From positions 2,957,794 to 3,021,793 of the forward strand of contig NZ_LOJP01000001.1 of assembly GCF_001553785.1 (NCBI RefSeq): a stretch of 64,000 bases of DNA. Reading direction: 5' to 3'. The stretch comes from Actinoplanes sp. TFC3. GTDB lineage: Bacteria > Actinomycetota > Actinomycetes > Mycobacteriales > Micromonosporaceae. This document shows, piece by piece, positions 52,543-60,503 of the stretch. The notes under the pieces were generated by a model, which did no database searches, was not told the DNA's origin, and saw only the letters and a program-made list of their open reading frames with translations. Positions within the stretch are counted from its first letter, which is position 1; each line of letters begins with the position of its first letter. The translations under genes and the position numbers were made by a program.

Positions 52543-53528
52543 AGCGTGGCTCCTTCCACGACGGCGACCGGCCTGCCGGAGGGCCGCCCCCGGGTGTGCG
52601 AGATGCGCGGGTCGAGCAGCGGGTACAGCAGGTCGACAACCAGGTTGACCAGGACAAAGATGGTCGCGGCGACGGTGACCACGGCCAGCACCACCGGCAC
52701 GTCCTGCGCCAGCACGGCCTCCTGGGCCAGCTTGCCGACGCCGTCGCGGGTGAACACCGTCTCGGTGACGATCGAGCTGGTCACCGTGAGACCGACGATG
52801 ACGCCCAGAATCGTCAGTGCCGGCAGGGCTGCGTTGCGCAAGGCGTGGCGCAGGTGCACCGCCGAGCGCGACAGGCCCTTGGCACGCGCGGTGGTGATGT
52901 AGGCCTGCGACAGCGTCTCGTCGAAGCTCTTGATGAGCACCTGGGCGAGCACCGAGGATGTTAGCACCGAGATGGTGAGTACCGGCATGATCAGCGACGC
53001 GAAACCCTGGGTGCCGGTGGCCGGGAACCAGCCCAACTGGAACGAGAAGAACTGGATCGCGAACAGGGCCACGAAGAACTGCGGGAACGAGGCGCCCAGG
53101 GCGGGCAACCGGGTGAGCAACACCCGCAGCGGGTTCCAGCGGGCGAAGGTGGCCAGGTACGCCAGCGCCGAGCCGGCCACCAGCGACACCACCGCGGCGC
53201 TGACGCTGAGCAGCAGGGTCTGCCCGATACGCTGGCTGAGCAGGTCGCTCACCGGCACCTGCTGGGTCAGCGAGGTGCCGAAGTCGCCACGGACGACCCC
53301 GGACAGGTGGTGCCAGTACTGCGCCCAGATCGACTGGTCGAGGCCGAACTGGTGCTTGATGGCCGCCACTTGCTCGGCGCTCAAGCTGTCCGGCTGCACC
53401 CCGGCCGCGGCCAGTTGCAGCTCCATCGGGTCGCTGGGCAGCAGGAACAGGATGGCGAAGGTCAGCGTGTAGGCGGCCCACAGCACGATCACCGCCTGGG
53501 CGATGCGGCCCAGCACGTACCTGGTCAT
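52539..53528 (-). CDS. Oligopeptide-type ABC transporter permease (DppB type)
   Basis: A 329-residue membrane protein. The start RYVLGRIAQAVIVLWAAYTL and the large first outside loop with HQFGLDQSIWAQYWHHLSGV, then RGDFGTSL, define the DppB/OppB family. The EAA-like loop is YITTARAKGLSRSAVHLRHA. It lies 4 bases downstream of the binding-protein gene and is coupled to DppC. The importer type is also used for non-peptide substrates such as nickel, opines and sulfur compounds, which matters here because of the monooxygenase genes upstream. Confidence 0.94.
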   Translation of the reverse strand: MTRYVLGRIAQAVIVLWAAYTLTFAILFLLPSDPMELQLAAAGVQPDSLSAEQVAAIKHQFGLDQSIWAQYWHHLSGVVRGDFGTSLTQQVPVSDLLSQRIGQTLLLSVSAAVVSLVAGSALAYLATFARWNPLRVLLTRLPALGASFPQFFVALFAIQFFSFQLGWFPATGTQGFASLIMPVLTISVLTSSVLAQVLIKSFDETLSQAYITTARAKGLSRSAVHLRHALRNAALPALTILGVIVGLTVTSSIVTETVFTRDGVGKLAQEAVLAQDVPVVLAVVTVAATIFVLVNLVVDLLYPLLDPRISHTRGRPSGRPVAVVEGATL

Positions 53529-53532
53529 CTCA

Positions 53533-55152
53533 TCACGCCTTGGCCACGTCGTTGAGCCGCAGGAAGCTCTCGGAGGTGAACGCGAAGCCGGTGACCTTGG
53601 CGCTGACCCCGGCGTACTGCAGCCGCTCGAACAGCGGGATCACCACGCCCTGGTCGATCAGGTAGTCCTGCAGGTCCGCGTACGCCTGCTTGGTCTGCTT
53701 CTGGTCGGTGGTCCCGAGCGCCTTGGCGAACAGGTCCTGGATGCCCTTGATGACCTCGGGGGTGGCCGAGCGCTGCGCGAGAGCCTTGGAGTTGGCGACC
53801 TGCGGGTTGAGGATGAACTGCAGCGCACCGGGGTCGGCCCGGGTGAAATAGGTCGAGGCGAGGTCGTAGCTGCCCTCGGTGGTGTAGGTCGCCTGCTGCG
53901 CGGTGGTCAGCGTGCGCAGGGTCAGGTTGATGCCGACCTGCTTGAGCTGGGCCTGCAGCAGCTCGGCACCCGGGCTGGCCGCCGTGATCGGATATTCGAT
54001 CTTCAATTCGGTGCCGTTCTTGGCCCGGAACCCGTTGGCCCCCTCGGTCCAGCCGGCGTCCTGCAGCAGCTTCTTGGCGCCCTCGGGGTCGTAGGCCAGC
54101 TTCGCCGACTGGGCCTTGAAGTACGGCGTGGTCGAGTCGAAGGCGCCCTGCACCACGGGGTAGTCAGGACCATAGATCGTCGACGCGTACGTCTTCACGT
54201 CGATCGCCTTGTACAACGCCTTGCGCACCGAGGCATCAGCCAGCGGCTTGCCCGCCGAGGTGTTGGCGTACAACGCGTAGGCCGGGCCGGGCAGCGCCCG
54301 CTTCTCCACCTTGTCCCCGGACTTCTCGATGAGCTGGACGTCCTGCGGGGTGAACGGGTTACGCGGCCAGGCGATGTCGGTGGCCCCGCTGATCAGGTTG
54401 CCGGTACGGACACTGTCCTCGGCCACGTAGTTGAACACCACCCGGTCGAGCTTGGCCTCACCCTTGTTCGCCACCAGCTCGGAACCCCACGCGTAACCGG
54501 CGCGCTTGGTGAGCACCGTCTCGACCTTCGGCGTGTAGTGGTCGAGCACGAACAGCCCGGAGCCGATGATGGCCTTGCCGGTGCAGCGCTCGGCCGGGCT
54601 GAGCTGGAACTCGGCCGGGTCCGTGATGGCCAGGTTGGTGGTCGAGGTGGCCTGCAGGAACGAGGAGTTGGGCTTGCTCAGCTCGAATTGAACGGTCTGC
54701 GGGTCGACCGCCTTGGCCCCGGTCAGGCCCTGGATGTACGACGCGCCGTACGCAGCCCCGTTTGTCGCCTTGACCGTGGCGATCCACCCGGTGGCGTTGT
54801 CGGCGACCGCCTGCGCGTCGACCTTCTTGCCGTTGCTGAACGTCACACCGTCGCGCAGCTTGAACGTGTACGTCCTGCCGTCCGGGCTGATCTGCCAGCT
54901 CTGGGCCAGCCACGGCACGATCTTGCCGGTCTGCGGGTCCTGATCGGTGAGCGAGTCGGCCACGTTGCGCAGGATCGAGCGGTGTTCGATCCAGTAGACC
55001 TGGAACGGGTCGATGCAGGAGAACGACGGGTTGTCCGGCCAGAACGAAACCTTGAGGGTGGCGCCACCGGCGGCGGTCGAGCCGCCGCTGCCGCACGCGG
55101 TGAGCGCCAGCAGAGCGGCGGCCGTCGCGGCGAGGGGTTTCATGAATCTCAT
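53533..55152 (-). CDS. Oligopeptide-type ABC transporter substrate-binding lipoprotein (family 5)
   Basis: A 539-residue lipoprotein. The signal ends in LTAC (Cys about 20). The mature protein shows the family 5 features: DSLTDQDPQTGKIVPWLAQS, WQISPDGRTYTFKLRDGVTF and a long C-terminal lobe with LDHYTPKVETVLTKRAGY. It should capture the imported substrate. AAGGA is placed 7 bases before ATG 55152; ATG 55143 is a second candidate. Only 10 bases separate it from the SfnB-like gene, which ties the transporter to the oxidative genes. Confidence 0.94.
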   Translation of the reverse strand: MRFMKPLAATAAALLALTACGSGGSTAAGGATLKVSFWPDNPSFSCIDPFQVYWIEHRSILRNVADSLTDQDPQTGKIVPWLAQSWQISPDGRTYTFKLRDGVTFSNGKKVDAQAVADNATGWIATVKATNGAAYGASYIQGLTGAKAVDPQTVQFELSKPNSSFLQATSTTNLAITDPAEFQLSPAERCTGKAIIGSGLFVLDHYTPKVETVLTKRAGYAWGSELVANKGEAKLDRVVFNYVAEDSVRTGNLISGATDIAWPRNPFTPQDVQLIEKSGDKVEKRALPGPAYALYANTSAGKPLADASVRKALYKAIDVKTYASTIYGPDYPVVQGAFDSTTPYFKAQSAKLAYDPEGAKKLLQDAGWTEGANGFRAKNGTELKIEYPITAASPGAELLQAQLKQVGINLTLRTLTTAQQATYTTEGSYDLASTYFTRADPGALQFILNPQVANSKALAQRSATPEVIKGIQDLFAKALGTTDQKQTKQAYADLQDYLIDQGVVIPLFERLQYAGVSAKVTGFAFTSESFLRLNDVAKA

Positions 55153-55162
55153 GCGGAGTCCT

Positions 55163-56335
55163 TCACGAGGGGGAGGAAAGAAGCACGCGGCGGCCGCCGG
55201 CCAGCAGGACGGCGTCCTCCTGGGGCGGGTGCACACGGATGCACAAGGCATCGCGCAGATGCCGTTCAAGGGCGTTGTGGCGCGACAGCCCCGGGTTGCC
55301 CAGCGCGGCCACCGCGGTCTGGGTCGCGGCGATCACCGAGCGAGCGATGGCCACCTTGACGGCGGACAGGTCGGGTTTCTCCCCGGCCTGCAGGCGCAGC
55401 AGCACCCCGTGCAGCAGCGTCTCCGCCTGCACGATCTGCAGCTCGATCTCGCCGGCAACGGCTTGGATGCGCTCCGTCGCCGCGATCGGCTTGCCCAGCG
55501 CGGCGGGCACCCGGCTGCGGGCGAACTCGGCGAACGCCGTGCGCGCCGCCCGGGCCACGCCGACGTACAGGGCGGGATGGCCGAAGCTGCCGGGTCCGGT
55601 CGCGGCCGCCGGATCACGGTAGCTGCCGTCGGGTTGCCGCGGGATCTCCCGGAAGGCGTCGGCGCCCAGCAGCACGTCCTGGTACCGGACGTCGTGGGTG
55701 TTGGAGGCGCGCAGGCCCAGGTGGTCCCAGGTGTCGATCCAGGTGATGCCGGCGGCGTCGCCGGGCACGATGACGTGGCCGACCCGGGGGCGTTGCGGGT
55801 CGCCGTCCGGCTCGTCGGCGACGGCCCACACCACGTGGTAGGCCAGGCCGGTACCGCCGGTGGCGTACGCCTTGCGGCCGTTGAGCACCCAACCGCCGGC
55901 CGTACGCGTCACCGTGGTCCGGGGCAGGCCACCGCGGGCCGGGGCACCGAGTTCGGGTTCCGCGCGGATGGCGTTGACCAGGGCCGGTCCGGTCTGCGAG
56001 CGGCGCAGCAGGTCGTCGTAGGATCGCTCGGGCCAGGTGGCGGACGCGGCTTGAGCGGCGTGGGTGGTGAGCGTGTTGGCGGCGAGCAGGCCGACCGAGG
56101 CGTCGCCTTCGCCGATGGCGGTGAGGATGCGGGCGGTGTCGCGCGGACCGAGCCCGGGGCCGCCGTACTGCCGGCCGATTGTCGCGGTGAGCAGCCCGGC
56201 GCGGTGCACGGCTTCGATGCCGGCCCACGGGAGTTCGGCGCTGCGGTCGTACTCGCCGGCGGTTTTCGCGATCTCCGAGGTGAGGGCGGTCAGGGCCGCG
56301 TCGGACAGGTCGGGTCCGGCGAACGGGTACGTCAC
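55163..56335 (-). CDS. Acyl-CoA dehydrogenase-fold flavoprotein (SfnB/DszC-like)
   Basis: A 390-residue protein of the acyl-CoA dehydrogenase superfamily. Visible are the N-terminal helical domain (DRSAELPWAGIEAVHRAGLL), IGRQYGGPGLG, a central beta-domain (GGWVLNGRKAYATGGTGLAY, THDVRYQDVLLGADAF) and a C-terminal helical domain. In many SfnB/DszC/dibenzothiophene-type members the fold works as a flavin monooxygenase or desulfurisation enzyme. The catalytic Glu of true dehydrogenases could not be identified. GTG 56335 overlaps the stop of the upstream monooxygenase gene. Its place among LLM monooxygenases favours oxidative attack on a sulfur- or nitrogen-containing substrate. Confidence 0.86.
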   Translation of the reverse strand: MTYPFAGPDLSDAALTALTSEIAKTAGEYDRSAELPWAGIEAVHRAGLLTATIGRQYGGPGLGPRDTARILTAIGEGDASVGLLAANTLTTHAAQAASATWPERSYDDLLRRSQTGPALVNAIRAEPELGAPARGGLPRTTVTRTAGGWVLNGRKAYATGGTGLAYHVVWAVADEPDGDPQRPRVGHVIVPGDAAGITWIDTWDHLGLRASNTHDVRYQDVLLGADAFREIPRQPDGSYRDPAAATGPGSFGHPALYVGVARAARTAFAEFARSRVPAALGKPIAATERIQAVAGEIELQIVQAETLLHGVLLRLQAGEKPDLSAVKVAIARSVIAATQTAVAALGNPGLSRHNALERHLRDALCIRVHPPQEDAVLLAGGRRVLLSSPS

Positions 56336-57516
56336 GACCGGCCCGCGAACTGCGCGTACTCCGGGGCGTAGTTGCCCGGGTGCTCGGCTTGCAGGGTGCC
56401 GCGCTGCCCGGTGGCCTTGCGGTGGGCGATCTCCTGACGCACCAGCGGCAGCACGTAGCGGCCGTAGTCGACGGCGTCGGCCAGGGTGTCGTAGCCGCGG
56501 ATCGACACCAGCGACGCGCCCTGGTCGACGTAGTCGAGGATCGCGGCGGCCACGGTTTCGGGCGAGCCGACCAGGGCCGTGGAGGCGCCGGCCCCGTTGG
56601 TGACAGCGGCGGTACGCGTCCACAACGCCCGGTCGTACAGCTCGGATCTGTTCGCAAAGGCCAGCGCCCGCTGCGAGCCGACGTTCTGCGGGGTGCCTTG
56701 CAGCTGCGGGCGTACGGTGCGGAAGTTGGCCGCGATCCGCTGCACGTACTCGCCGGCTTTGCGCCAGGCCAGCTCGTCGGTCTGCGCGATGATCGGCCGG
56801 AAGGTCACCCAGATGCGCGGCCGGGTGGTGCGTCCGGCGTCGCGGGCGATGGCGTTGACCCGGTCGATCTCGGTGCGCAGGTCGGCCAGCGGCTCACCCC
56901 AGAAGCTGAAGATGTCGGCCTTGGCCCCGCCGACCCCGAAGGCCTCGTCGGACTGCCCACCGATGGAGATGGGGATCGATTGCTCGTACGGGGCGAAGCC
57001 CGGCCCGAAGTCGTCGAACTTGTAGAACTCGCCGTCGTGGCTGAACGCCGCCGGCTCGCTCCAGGAGCGGCGCAGCAGGTCGATGTACTCCGACGTACGG
57101 GCGTAGCGCTTGTTCTTGGGCAGGTAATCGCCTTGACGGGCTTGCTCGGCGTCGCTGCCCCCGGAGATCAGGTGGACCACGGCGCGGCCCTCGGTCAGCT
57201 GGTCGAGGGTGGCCAGCTTCTGCGCCGCGACGGTGGGCAGGGTGGTGTTCGGGCGCAGCGCCACGATCGGCTTGATCCGCTCGGTGAGCTGGCCGACCGC
57301 GCTGGCGGTGACGAACGAGTCGGCGGTGCCCGAGCCGTACGGCAGCAGCGTGTAGTCGTAGCCGCCCTCCTCCAGCGAACGCACGTAGCGCCGGAAGTAC
57401 GCCAGGTCGATGCCCCGCGAGGGCACCGGGTGCAGCTCGGTCGACGGGTTGAGGTGCGACAGGCTGATGAACTCGACGTCGGGTGCGGCCGTCGAGGGAA
57501 GGTCGTCGGTGCTCAT
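56332..57516 (-). CDS. Alkanesulfonate monooxygenase-like LLM flavoenzyme, copy 2
   Basis: A 394-residue luciferase-like monooxygenase of the SsuD group. Family features are YFRRYVRSLEEGGYDYTLLP, KPIVALRPNTTLPTVAAQKL, VVHLISGGSDAEQARQGDYL and SIPISIGGQSDEAFGVGG. SsuD uses FMNH2 to cleave C-S bonds of sulfonates. It is strongly similar to the next gene upstream, including the C-terminal SPETVAAAILDYVDQGASLV and a shared C-terminal tail (QRGTLQAEHPGNYAPE), so the pair arose by tandem duplication. ATG 57516 overlaps the upstream stop (ATGA). Confidence 0.9.
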   Translation of the reverse strand: MSTDDLPSTAAPDVEFISLSHLNPSTELHPVPSRGIDLAYFRRYVRSLEEGGYDYTLLPYGSGTADSFVTASAVGQLTERIKPIVALRPNTTLPTVAAQKLATLDQLTEGRAVVHLISGGSDAEQARQGDYLPKNKRYARTSEYIDLLRRSWSEPAAFSHDGEFYKFDDFGPGFAPYEQSIPISIGGQSDEAFGVGGAKADIFSFWGEPLADLRTEIDRVNAIARDAGRTTRPRIWVTFRPIIAQTDELAWRKAGEYVQRIAANFRTVRPQLQGTPQNVGSQRALAFANRSELYDRALWTRTAAVTNGAGASTALVGSPETVAAAILDYVDQGASLVSIRGYDTLADAVDYGRYVLPLVRQEIAHRKATGQRGTLQAEHPGNYAPEYAQFAGRS

Positions 57517-58655
57517 GCGGGGGTCCTCTCTGCGTATGCCCCTGGGTGTTCGTCCTGCAGGGGGCCGCGTTGCCCCGTCGCCTCCCGGTGCGCCAGTTCC
57601 TGGCGGACCAGCGGGAGGATGTACCGGCCGTAGTCGATGAGGTCGTTGAGGTTGTCGTAGCCGCGGATGGAGATCAGCTCGGCGCCCAGATCCACGTAGT
57701 CCAGGATCGCGGCGGCCACCGTCTCGGGGGTGCCGACCAGCGCGGTGGAGGCGCCGGCGGCACCGGTCGCCGAGGCGGTCGGGGTCCACAGCGCCCGGTC
57801 GTGCACGTCGCCCCGACCGGCGATCTCCAGCAGGCGCTGCGAGCCCACGTTCTGCGGGGCCGCCCCGCCCAGCGAGGAGCGGAACGGGTGGGGACCACCG
57901 GCGCGCAGCACCGAGAGGATGCGCTCGGCCTTCTGCCAGGCCAGGTCCTCGGTGGAGGCGATGATCGGGCGGAACGTCACCCAGATCCGGGGCCGGTCGG
58001 TGCGGCCCGCCGCGCGAGCCTCGGCCTGCACGGCATCGATCTGCTCGCGGGTGTCGGCCAGCGGCTCACCCCACAGCCCGAAGATGTCGCCGCGGGCGCC
58101 ACCGACCCGGTACGCCTCGGCCGAGGACCCGCCGACGGAGACCGGGATGGTGCCGTGCGTGGGCCGGACCAGGCTCAGGAAGTTCTCGAAGCGGTAGAAC
58201 TCCCCCTCGTGGTCGAACGGCTCGGTGCTGCTCCAGACCTTGCGGACGATGTCGATGTACTCCGCCGTACGGGCGTAGCGCCGCTCTTTGGGCAGGTAGT
58301 CGCCTTCGCGGGCCTGTTCGGCGTCGCTGCCGCCGGAGATGAAGTGCACCACCGCCCGGCCGGCGCCGAACTGATCGAGCGTAGCCAGCGCCTTGGCCGC
58401 CACGGTCGGATAGACGGTGTTCGGGCGCAGCGCCACGATCGGGGTGACGCGTTCGCTGCGGGCCACGATCTGATTGGCGATGGCGAACTGGTCCTGGAAC
58501 GAGGACGCGTAGGCGCACAGGGTGTAGTCGAAGCCGGCGTCCTCGAGAGCGTTGACGTACCGGGTGAAGAAGGGCAGGTCGATGCCGGCCTGACCGAGGC
58601 GGTTGAGTTCGTTGCCGGCGTTGACGTTGACGGCGCTGATGAACTGGACGCTCAT
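57513..58655 (-). CDS. Alkanesulfonate monooxygenase-like LLM flavoenzyme, copy 1
   Basis: A 380-residue SsuD-group monooxygenase and tandem paralogue of the next gene. It has FFTRYVNALEDAGFDYTLCA, TPIVALRPNTVYPTVAAKAL, VVHFISGGSDAEQAREGDYL and TIPVSVGGSSAEAYRVGG. The N-terminal part is shorter than that of copy 2 by about 15 residues. No flavin reductase gene is in the operon, so reduced FMN must come from elsewhere. ATG 58655 overlaps the stop of the alpha/beta hydrolase gene. Confidence 0.9.
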   Translation of the reverse strand: MSVQFISAVNVNAGNELNRLGQAGIDLPFFTRYVNALEDAGFDYTLCAYASSFQDQFAIANQIVARSERVTPIVALRPNTVYPTVAAKALATLDQFGAGRAVVHFISGGSDAEQAREGDYLPKERRYARTAEYIDIVRKVWSSTEPFDHEGEFYRFENFLSLVRPTHGTIPVSVGGSSAEAYRVGGARGDIFGLWGEPLADTREQIDAVQAEARAAGRTDRPRIWVTFRPIIASTEDLAWQKAERILSVLRAGGPHPFRSSLGGAAPQNVGSQRLLEIAGRGDVHDRALWTPTASATGAAGASTALVGTPETVAAAILDYVDLGAELISIRGYDNLNDLIDYGRYILPLVRQELAHREATGQRGPLQDEHPGAYAERTPA

Positions 58656-59410
58656 GCGGGCGACCCGGCTCGCAGCGGCTCGGCGAGCGCGATGGGTGGC
58701 AGTCCGGCGCCGCCGCGCAGACGTTCGAGGAACAGCACGATGGTCGCGGCCACGGTGCGGTGCGTCTGGTCGTTGAGCACGTCGTGCGGGCCTCCGGCGA
58801 TGCTCACCAACTCTGCGTGGGGCACCGCGGCGTAGAAGTCGCGGGCGTCGGCGAGCGGGCTGACGGTGTCCTCACGGCCGTGCAGGCCGAGCACGGGCAG
58901 GGAGATGCGCGCTGCGGCCTGCGCGTCGAACCAGTCCGGCGGGAGATCGGTGAAGAGTTCCCCCGCCCGTACGCCCGAAGCGCTGATCCGGCCCCGATGG
59001 GTGGGGCAGAAGCTGCGGGCATCCAGTTCGCCATCCCAGTCGCGGGCGGTGCTCGCGGTGGCCGCGGTGGGCAGCCCGGCCAGGATGAGGGCGTTGACGC
59101 CGGGCAGCTCGGCGCGGGCGGCCAGGTGGGCCGCGTACGCCGCTCCCCCGTCCGAGCCGGCAACGACGCGGGGCTTGTCGGCGTCGGCGGTTTCGAGCAG
59201 CCCGGTCAGCTGGGCCCGCGCCTGATCCGGCGAGTCGCTGGGCGCCGTGACGACGTGCACCCGGTAGGCGTCCGCGGCCAGGCGCTTGCCGAGGCGTTCG
59301 TACACCTGCGGCGACTCACCGCGCCCGGGCAGCAGGATGACGGTTCCCCGCAGGGGCATCGGTTCGGGCTCGGTCCAGGTGAGCACTTCGGCCTGGTGGG
59401 TGAGGGTCAT
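58652..59410 (-). CDS. Alpha/beta hydrolase, first gene of the monooxygenase-transporter operon
   Basis: A 252-residue cytosolic hydrolase. TVILLPGRGESPQVYERLGK is the oxyanion-hole region. The nucleophile elbow is AGSDGG, with Ser the likely nucleophile, since it lines up with GxSxGG. The acid is in GREDTVSP and the His in GGPHDVLND. It could open an ester or amide in the imported substrate or in the oxidised product. It is the first gene of the operon and is coupled to the first monooxygenase. The 102-base gap upstream holds a small inverted repeat near 59444. Confidence 0.87.
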   Translation of the reverse strand: MTLTHQAEVLTWTEPEPMPLRGTVILLPGRGESPQVYERLGKRLAADAYRVHVVTAPSDSPDQARAQLTGLLETADADKPRVVAGSDGGAAYAAHLAARAELPGVNALILAGLPTAATASTARDWDGELDARSFCPTHRGRISASGVRAGELFTDLPPDWFDAQAAARISLPVLGLHGREDTVSPLADARDFYAAVPHAELVSIAGGPHDVLNDQTHRTVAATIVLFLERLRGGAGLPPIALAEPLRAGSPA

Positions 59411-59443
59411 CGAGGGCCTTCCGGCGGTTGATTGCCTACAACA

Positions 59444-59460
59444 CCTACCAAGCTAGTAGG
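59444..59460. promoter_or_regulatory. Inverted repeat upstream of the ten-gene operon
   Basis: CCTACCAAGCTAGTAGG has 5-bp arms (CCTAC/GTAGG) around a 7-base centre. It lies 34 bases before the alpha/beta hydrolase start, between it and the LysR gene. It could be a repressor or LysR site. Confidence 0.35.
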
Positions 59461-59512
59461 GCATGCGGGACGGCGTCCAACGCGGATTCGCGATCACACC
59501 GATTGCGATCGC

Positions 59513-60364
59513 TTATCGAACGGCGGGGATGCGACCCTGGGCAAGCACCGCATGCAAGGCCTCGGTGACCGCCGCCACCACCTGCGCGTCGGCACCGTTG
59601 CGGGCGCGCAGGCTCAGCGCGGCAGGCAGCACCGGTGGCAGATCCGTACGTTCGCGCAGCCCGTCCGGAGTGGCCGCAGCGGTCGCCATCAGGGCCACGC
59701 CGAGCCCGCTGCGCACCGCTTCCAGCACCCCGGCCACATAACCGCTGTCACAGACCACGTACGGATCGAGGCCCCGGCCGGTCAGCGCGGTGAGCGCCCG
59801 GCTGCGCAGCACACAGGGCTCCTCGATGGCCACCACCGGCCACGGCCCGCTGGGCGGTTCCCAGCCGGTGGCCGCGTACCAGGTCAACGGCAGCGAGCCC
59901 ACCGGCACCCCGTCGGCCGAGGACGCCTCGGCCAGGTGCACCGCCACGTCGAGCGAGCCCCGGTCGACCGCAGCGTCCAGCCGGCGGGTGCGGTCGATGC
60001 GGAACCGCACCTGGTGTCCGGGCAGCGCGGCGGTGATCGCGGGCAGGATCAGGTCCGCAGCGTGCTCGCTGGTGCCGAAGGTGATCGCCGGGCGTTCGGG
60101 GCCGACCAGCCGGCGCAGCGCCTCGTCGTGCGCCGCGAGGATCCGCCGGGCCTCGCCGAGCAGCGCCTGCCCGTCCGGGGTGAACGCGGTGGCCCGGCCC
60201 TGTCGCTCGACGACCGGCCGGCCGATCGTCTTCTCCAGGCGGCGTACGTGCTGACTCACCGCCGACTGACTCACCCGCAGCGCCGCCGCCGCCCGGTGGA
60301 AGCCGCCGCAGTCGGCCACCGCTACGAGGCTGCGCAGCGCAAGAATGTCCAGCACCTGTCCCAT
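59513..60364 (-). CDS. LysR-family transcriptional regulator
   Basis: A 283-residue regulator. Residues 2-62 are the winged helix (ILALRSLVAVADCGGFHRAA, LRVSQSAVSQHVRRLEKTIG, TAFTPDGQALL). The effector domain follows (about 88-275). It is transcribed in the same direction as the ten-gene operon and stops 102 bases before it, so it may be that operon's regulator; it could equally control the divergent PanE-rhodanese fusion at 60504 across a 139-base gap. The start at 60364 is the ATG nearest the domain. Confidence 0.92.
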   Translation of the reverse strand: MGQVLDILALRSLVAVADCGGFHRAAAALRVSQSAVSQHVRRLEKTIGRPVVERQGRATAFTPDGQALLGEARRILAAHDEALRRLVGPERPAITFGTSEHAADLILPAITAALPGHQVRFRIDRTRRLDAAVDRGSLDVAVHLAEASSADGVPVGSLPLTWYAATGWEPPSGPWPVVAIEEPCVLRSRALTALTGRGLDPYVVCDSGYVAGVLEAVRSGLGVALMATAAATPDGLRERTDLPPVLPAALSLRARNGADAQVVAAVTEALHAVLAQGRIPAVR

Positions 60365-60503
60365 GCGGCGCACGCTAGCAACCGATTGATAAGAAGTTGT
60401 GTTCGATGCCGATCGGCAATCCAGGCTGGACAGCCGGGCCGGTGCACCACCATGCTGAACCCGACCAAATTCCTAGCAAATTGATGGGCAAAAGGGGCAA
60501 TAG

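Noticed and set aside
58652-59410. Alpha/beta hydrolase with Asp as nucleophile (dehalogenase or epoxide hydrolase type)
   Set aside because: GSDGG could be read with Asp as nucleophile, but AGSDGG aligns better with GxSxGG, so Ser is the simpler assignment.
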